Source of the DNA: Acidobacteriota bacterium
GTDB taxonomy: Bacteria; Acidobacteriota; Terriglobia; Acidiferrales; UBA7541
NCBI GenBank assembly: GCA_003225295.1
Contig: QHYZ01000064.1
Coordinates: 1 to 64,000, forward strand
Reading direction: 5' to 3'
DNA length: 64,000 nucleotides
In this document: positions 61,770 through 64,000 of the stretch, in pieces
Position numbering within the stretch: the first letter of the stretch is position 1
Layout: each line of letters begins with the position of its first letter
Made by a program: the position numbers and the translations under genes
Notes under the pieces: model-generated
Database searches by the model: none
Seen by the model: the letters and a program-made list of their open reading frames with translations, nothing else
Told to the model about the DNA's origin: nothing

Positions 61770-64000
61770 CTACGGGGTAACGGTAATCTGCTTGCCGGCG
61801 TAGTGGATGACCTTGTCCGGTTTGCCTTCGGCCAGGATGCCAACTCCGTGGTTCGCGCCGACGAAGACCACCTCGAAGCTGCGGTCGGCTAGCATCCCCG
61901 GAAACTCGCCCTGGCGTTCGGCGATCGTCAAAGTCTGTTTCCCTTCCTCCCAATGGAACTGAATCGTGGCGTATGCGCCCTTTTCATAGTTGTAGCCATC
62001 GTTCTCGTCTTCGTAGAGGGTAAAATCGCCATTCGCTCCCCGATAGATGCGCAATTCTATGGGGTCTTCCGGCTTCTCTGTGGACCATTCCTTTGCCGGT
62101 CCCATCGGAATGATCGATCCCGCGCGTACAAACAGCGGGAGCTTCTCTATCGGCGCAGCGGCATCAACCGTGCGCGGGCCTTCCACGGAAGTTCCCGTCC
62201 AAAAGTCGTACCATTTCGCCTTTGGCAGGTAAGCGCGCCTGGTATTCGCGCCCGGTTCAGTGACGGGATTCACGAGGAAGGCTGGGCCGAACATGAATTG
62301 GTCTCCGATTGTCGCAGTGCGCGGATCGGCGCGGAAATCCATCACCAATCCGCGCATGGGCGTGTAGCCCTGGCTTGTGGTCATCCACGCCAGGGAATAG
62401 ATGTAAGGCAGCAGCCGGTAGCGAAGCGTGTCATAACCTACAAGGATTTTCTGGGCGTCGGAACCATAAGACCACAATTCATTCTGGTTCGTGGAACGCG
62501 TTCCGTGCACTCGCACCAGCGGATTGAACGTGCCGAATTGAAACCAGCGAATAAACAGTTCGCGGTACTCCGCGTCGTCGGGATTGCCGGAGACGAATCC
62601 TCCAATGTCCGTCGTCCAATACGGAAGGCCGGAGATCGAATAATTCAGTCCCGCCGGTATTTGTTTTTTGAAAAACACCCAGTCCGAATTCACGTCTCCT
62701 GACCAGACGGCGGCGGCGTTTCGCTGCGCACCCGCGAACGCGGAACGGGAAAGAATGAAAACACGCTTTTGGTCGGACGCGCTTCTTTGGCCCTGATAAA
62801 CCGCACTCGTGGTCATCAACGGGAACATATTGGCGTATCGAGCGCCGTTCCCCAGGTAGGTCTTATTCGTCACCAGAATGTTGGTTTCCCGGTCCTCGGT
62901 TTCTGGTTCGGTGGTATCCAACCACCAGGCGTCCACACCGATCTTGAAGAGCGCCTGGTCCATCAAATTCCAGTAGTACTTTCGGGCTTCAGGATTAAAC
63001 GCATCGTATAGGCCCATTTGAGCCGGATGAAAAGCGCCGACTTTCGTCTTATCGATGAAAAAGCCGCGCTCCTCCATGGCCTCATAGGTTTTCGTGCCGG
63101 GACGGAAGTAGGGCCAGAAGGAAATCATCAGGTGGAATTTGTTTTTGTGGAGGTCTTCTATCATCCCCGGGGGATCGGGATAGCGGGCTTTGTCGAACAC
63201 CGGTTCTCCCATGGTGTACCACCAGAACCAGTCCTGCACGATATTGTCGGCGGGGATGTGCAGTTGCCGGTATTTGTGAGCGACGCCGAGCAACTCCTCC
63301 TGCGTGTTGTATTTATTCTTGCATTGCCAGAATCCATAAGCCCATTTGCCGAACATCGGTGGTCGACCGGTGAGCTCTCGGTATCCTCCGATGACTTTGT
63401 CGAACTCCGGACCGTACAGAAAGTAGTAGTCCAGTACGTCGGCGACTTCTGAGCTGAGATAAAGGGCATTGAGAAAGCGATTGTTGAACCGGCTGCGCGA
63501 AGCATTGTTCCAGAAGATTCCATAGCCATCGCTCGATAGAAGCAAAGGAATGCTGATGTTGGTGTTGTCCTGCGAAATATCCACGGCCTCGCCGCGGTAA
63601 TTCCAAACCCCCGCCTGATGCTGTCCGAGGCCGTAAAAGGACTCATAGGAGCCCCAAAATTTCGAATAAAGTTCTGCATGATAGGTCTGCTCGCCGTTCA
63701 CCACCGTCGGAGTCATGCTGACTTCATTCTGCTCGAACAGGGTCTTACCGGCGGAATCCTGGAAGGTGACACTGCTGTCCTTGCGCGCCACCACGACTTT
63801 CAGTTGCGAAGTGCTCACTACGATGGCGTCCTCGGCAGATTGCATTTCCCACTTCGTTGCCGGCCAACGGTCTTTGATCACCACGAATTCCGGGCGCGCT
63901 CGAAATGACGTCGTGGGCGAATAGCGCACTCGAATGATGGAGTCCGAGCACACTTCGAGCCTTAGCGCTCCGTATTCGAGCGCCAATTGCACGCCACCCG
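61770..64000 (-). CDS. GH31 family alpha-glycosidase, 5' end beyond window
   Basis: At least 742 residues are visible. The frame runs past 64000, so the N-terminus and any signal peptide are missing. A beta-sandwich N-domain (LRLEVCSDSIIRVRYSP) precedes the barrel. The barrel has YGFWQCKNKYNTQEELLGVA, VQDWFWW, the nucleophile Asp in DAWWLDTTEPE and the acid/base Asp in WSGDVNSDWVFF, followed by RYRLLPYIYSLAW. The family includes alpha-glucosidases and alpha-xylosidases. The FWQCK-type barrel entry resembles alpha-xylosidase relatives, but the specificity is undecided. It ends about 330 bp from the receptor start, same strand. Confidence 0.92.
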   Translation of the reverse strand, partial: GGVQLALEYGALRLEVCSDSIIRVRYSPTTSFRARPEFVVIKDRWPATKWEMQSAEDAIVVSTSQLKVVVARKDSSVTFQDSAGKTLFEQNEVSMTPTVVNGEQTYHAELYSKFWGSYESFYGLGQHQAGVWNYRGEAVDISQDNTNISIPLLLSSDGYGIFWNNASRSRFNNRFLNALYLSSEVADVLDYYFLYGPEFDKVIGGYRELTGRPPMFGKWAYGFWQCKNKYNTQEELLGVAHKYRQLHIPADNIVQDWFWWYTMGEPVFDKARYPDPPGMIEDLHKNKFHLMISFWPYFRPGTKTYEAMEERGFFIDKTKVGAFHPAQMGLYDAFNPEARKYYWNLMDQALFKIGVDAWWLDTTEPETEDRETNILVTNKTYLGNGARYANMFPLMTTSAVYQGQRSASDQKRVFILSRSAFAGAQRNAAAVWSGDVNSDWVFFKKQIPAGLNYSISGLPYWTTDIGGFVSGNPDDAEYRELFIRWFQFGTFNPLVRVHGTRSTNQNELWSYGSDAQKILVGYDTLRYRLLPYIYSLAWMTTSQGYTPMRGLVMDFRADPRTATIGDQFMFGPAFLVNPVTEPGANTRRAYLPKAKWYDFWTGTSVEGPRTVDAAAPIEKLPLFVRAGSIIPMGPAKEWSTEKPEDPIELRIYRGANGDFTLYEDENDGYNYEKGAYATIQFHWEEGKQTLTIAERQGEFPGMLADRSFEVVFVGANHGVGILAEGKPDKVIHYAGKQITVTP

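Overview
The window looks like chromosomal DNA of a soil-type member of the Acidobacteriota, probably a Terriglobia-like lineage. The base composition is moderately GC-rich. It carries three very large Oar-like TonB-dependent receptors, each with a carboxypeptidase-regulatory-like N-terminal domain, and a VWFA-related protein of the type expanded in Acidobacteria. There are also two DUF3857/transglutaminase-like secreted proteins, an M28 peptidase of the glutamate carboxypeptidase II type and a DUF1287 protein. No phage, insertion sequence, CRISPR array or rRNA operon was seen. The only RNA gene found is a tRNA-Pro(CGG) at the left end.

Layout. 0-9 kb: tRNA-Pro, then two paralogous receptors on the minus strand, each with its own promoter and each followed by a strong intrinsic terminator. 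Their promoters and leaders are clearly related. 9.5-17 kb: serA, a YqeY-like protein, an unknown protein, a DoxX protein and the tandem DUF3857 pair. 17-28 kb: OPT transporter, rhomboid protease, pyruvate kinase, M20 peptidase, VWFA-related protein, then gpmI with a D-2-hydroxyacid dehydrogenase. 27-39 kb: mixed metabolic and regulatory genes (LysR, HAD, cysteine-desulfurase-like, PNPOx-like, tRNA-binding protein, M28 peptidase, GNAT, DUF1287, ribbon-helix-helix protein), then enolase and glgC. gpmI, eno and pyk cover 3-phosphoglycerate to pyruvate within about 17 kb but are not one operon. 39-46 kb: rpsU, a zinc-ribbon protein, then a run of a GCS2-type carboxylate-amine ligase, two ATP-grasp-like proteins, an M29-like aminopeptidase and an oppositely oriented esterase. 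46-50 kb: a decayed O-methyltransferase, a DinB-like protein, a guanine-deaminase-like protein and a large Tat-exported molybdenum hydroxylase subunit.

50-64 kb is a glycan-use locus: a LacI-family regulator, a divergent GH3 beta-glucosidase plus GH144-like lipoprotein operon, a TPR protein, a third Oar-like receptor and a GH31 glycosidase cut by the window end. A LacI-type near-palindrome (CTAAATCGGTTTAG) lies inside the predicted GH3 promoter. A 12/14 match lies just downstream of a near-consensus promoter for the receptor, preceded by four direct repeats of TTAATCCAGA. This ties the receptor and the glycosidases to one regulator by sequence alone. Between the receptor and the TPR gene is a stacked set of mutually exclusive hairpins that resembles an attenuator.

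The best candidates for something not well described are this LacI-linked Oar-type glycan locus with no SusD-like gene in view, the amidoligase/ATP-grasp/peptidase/esterase cluster, and the DUF3857 pair in which one copy has lost the transglutaminase cysteine. Start codons were chosen from ribosome binding sites and signal peptides and may differ by a few codons from other annotations.
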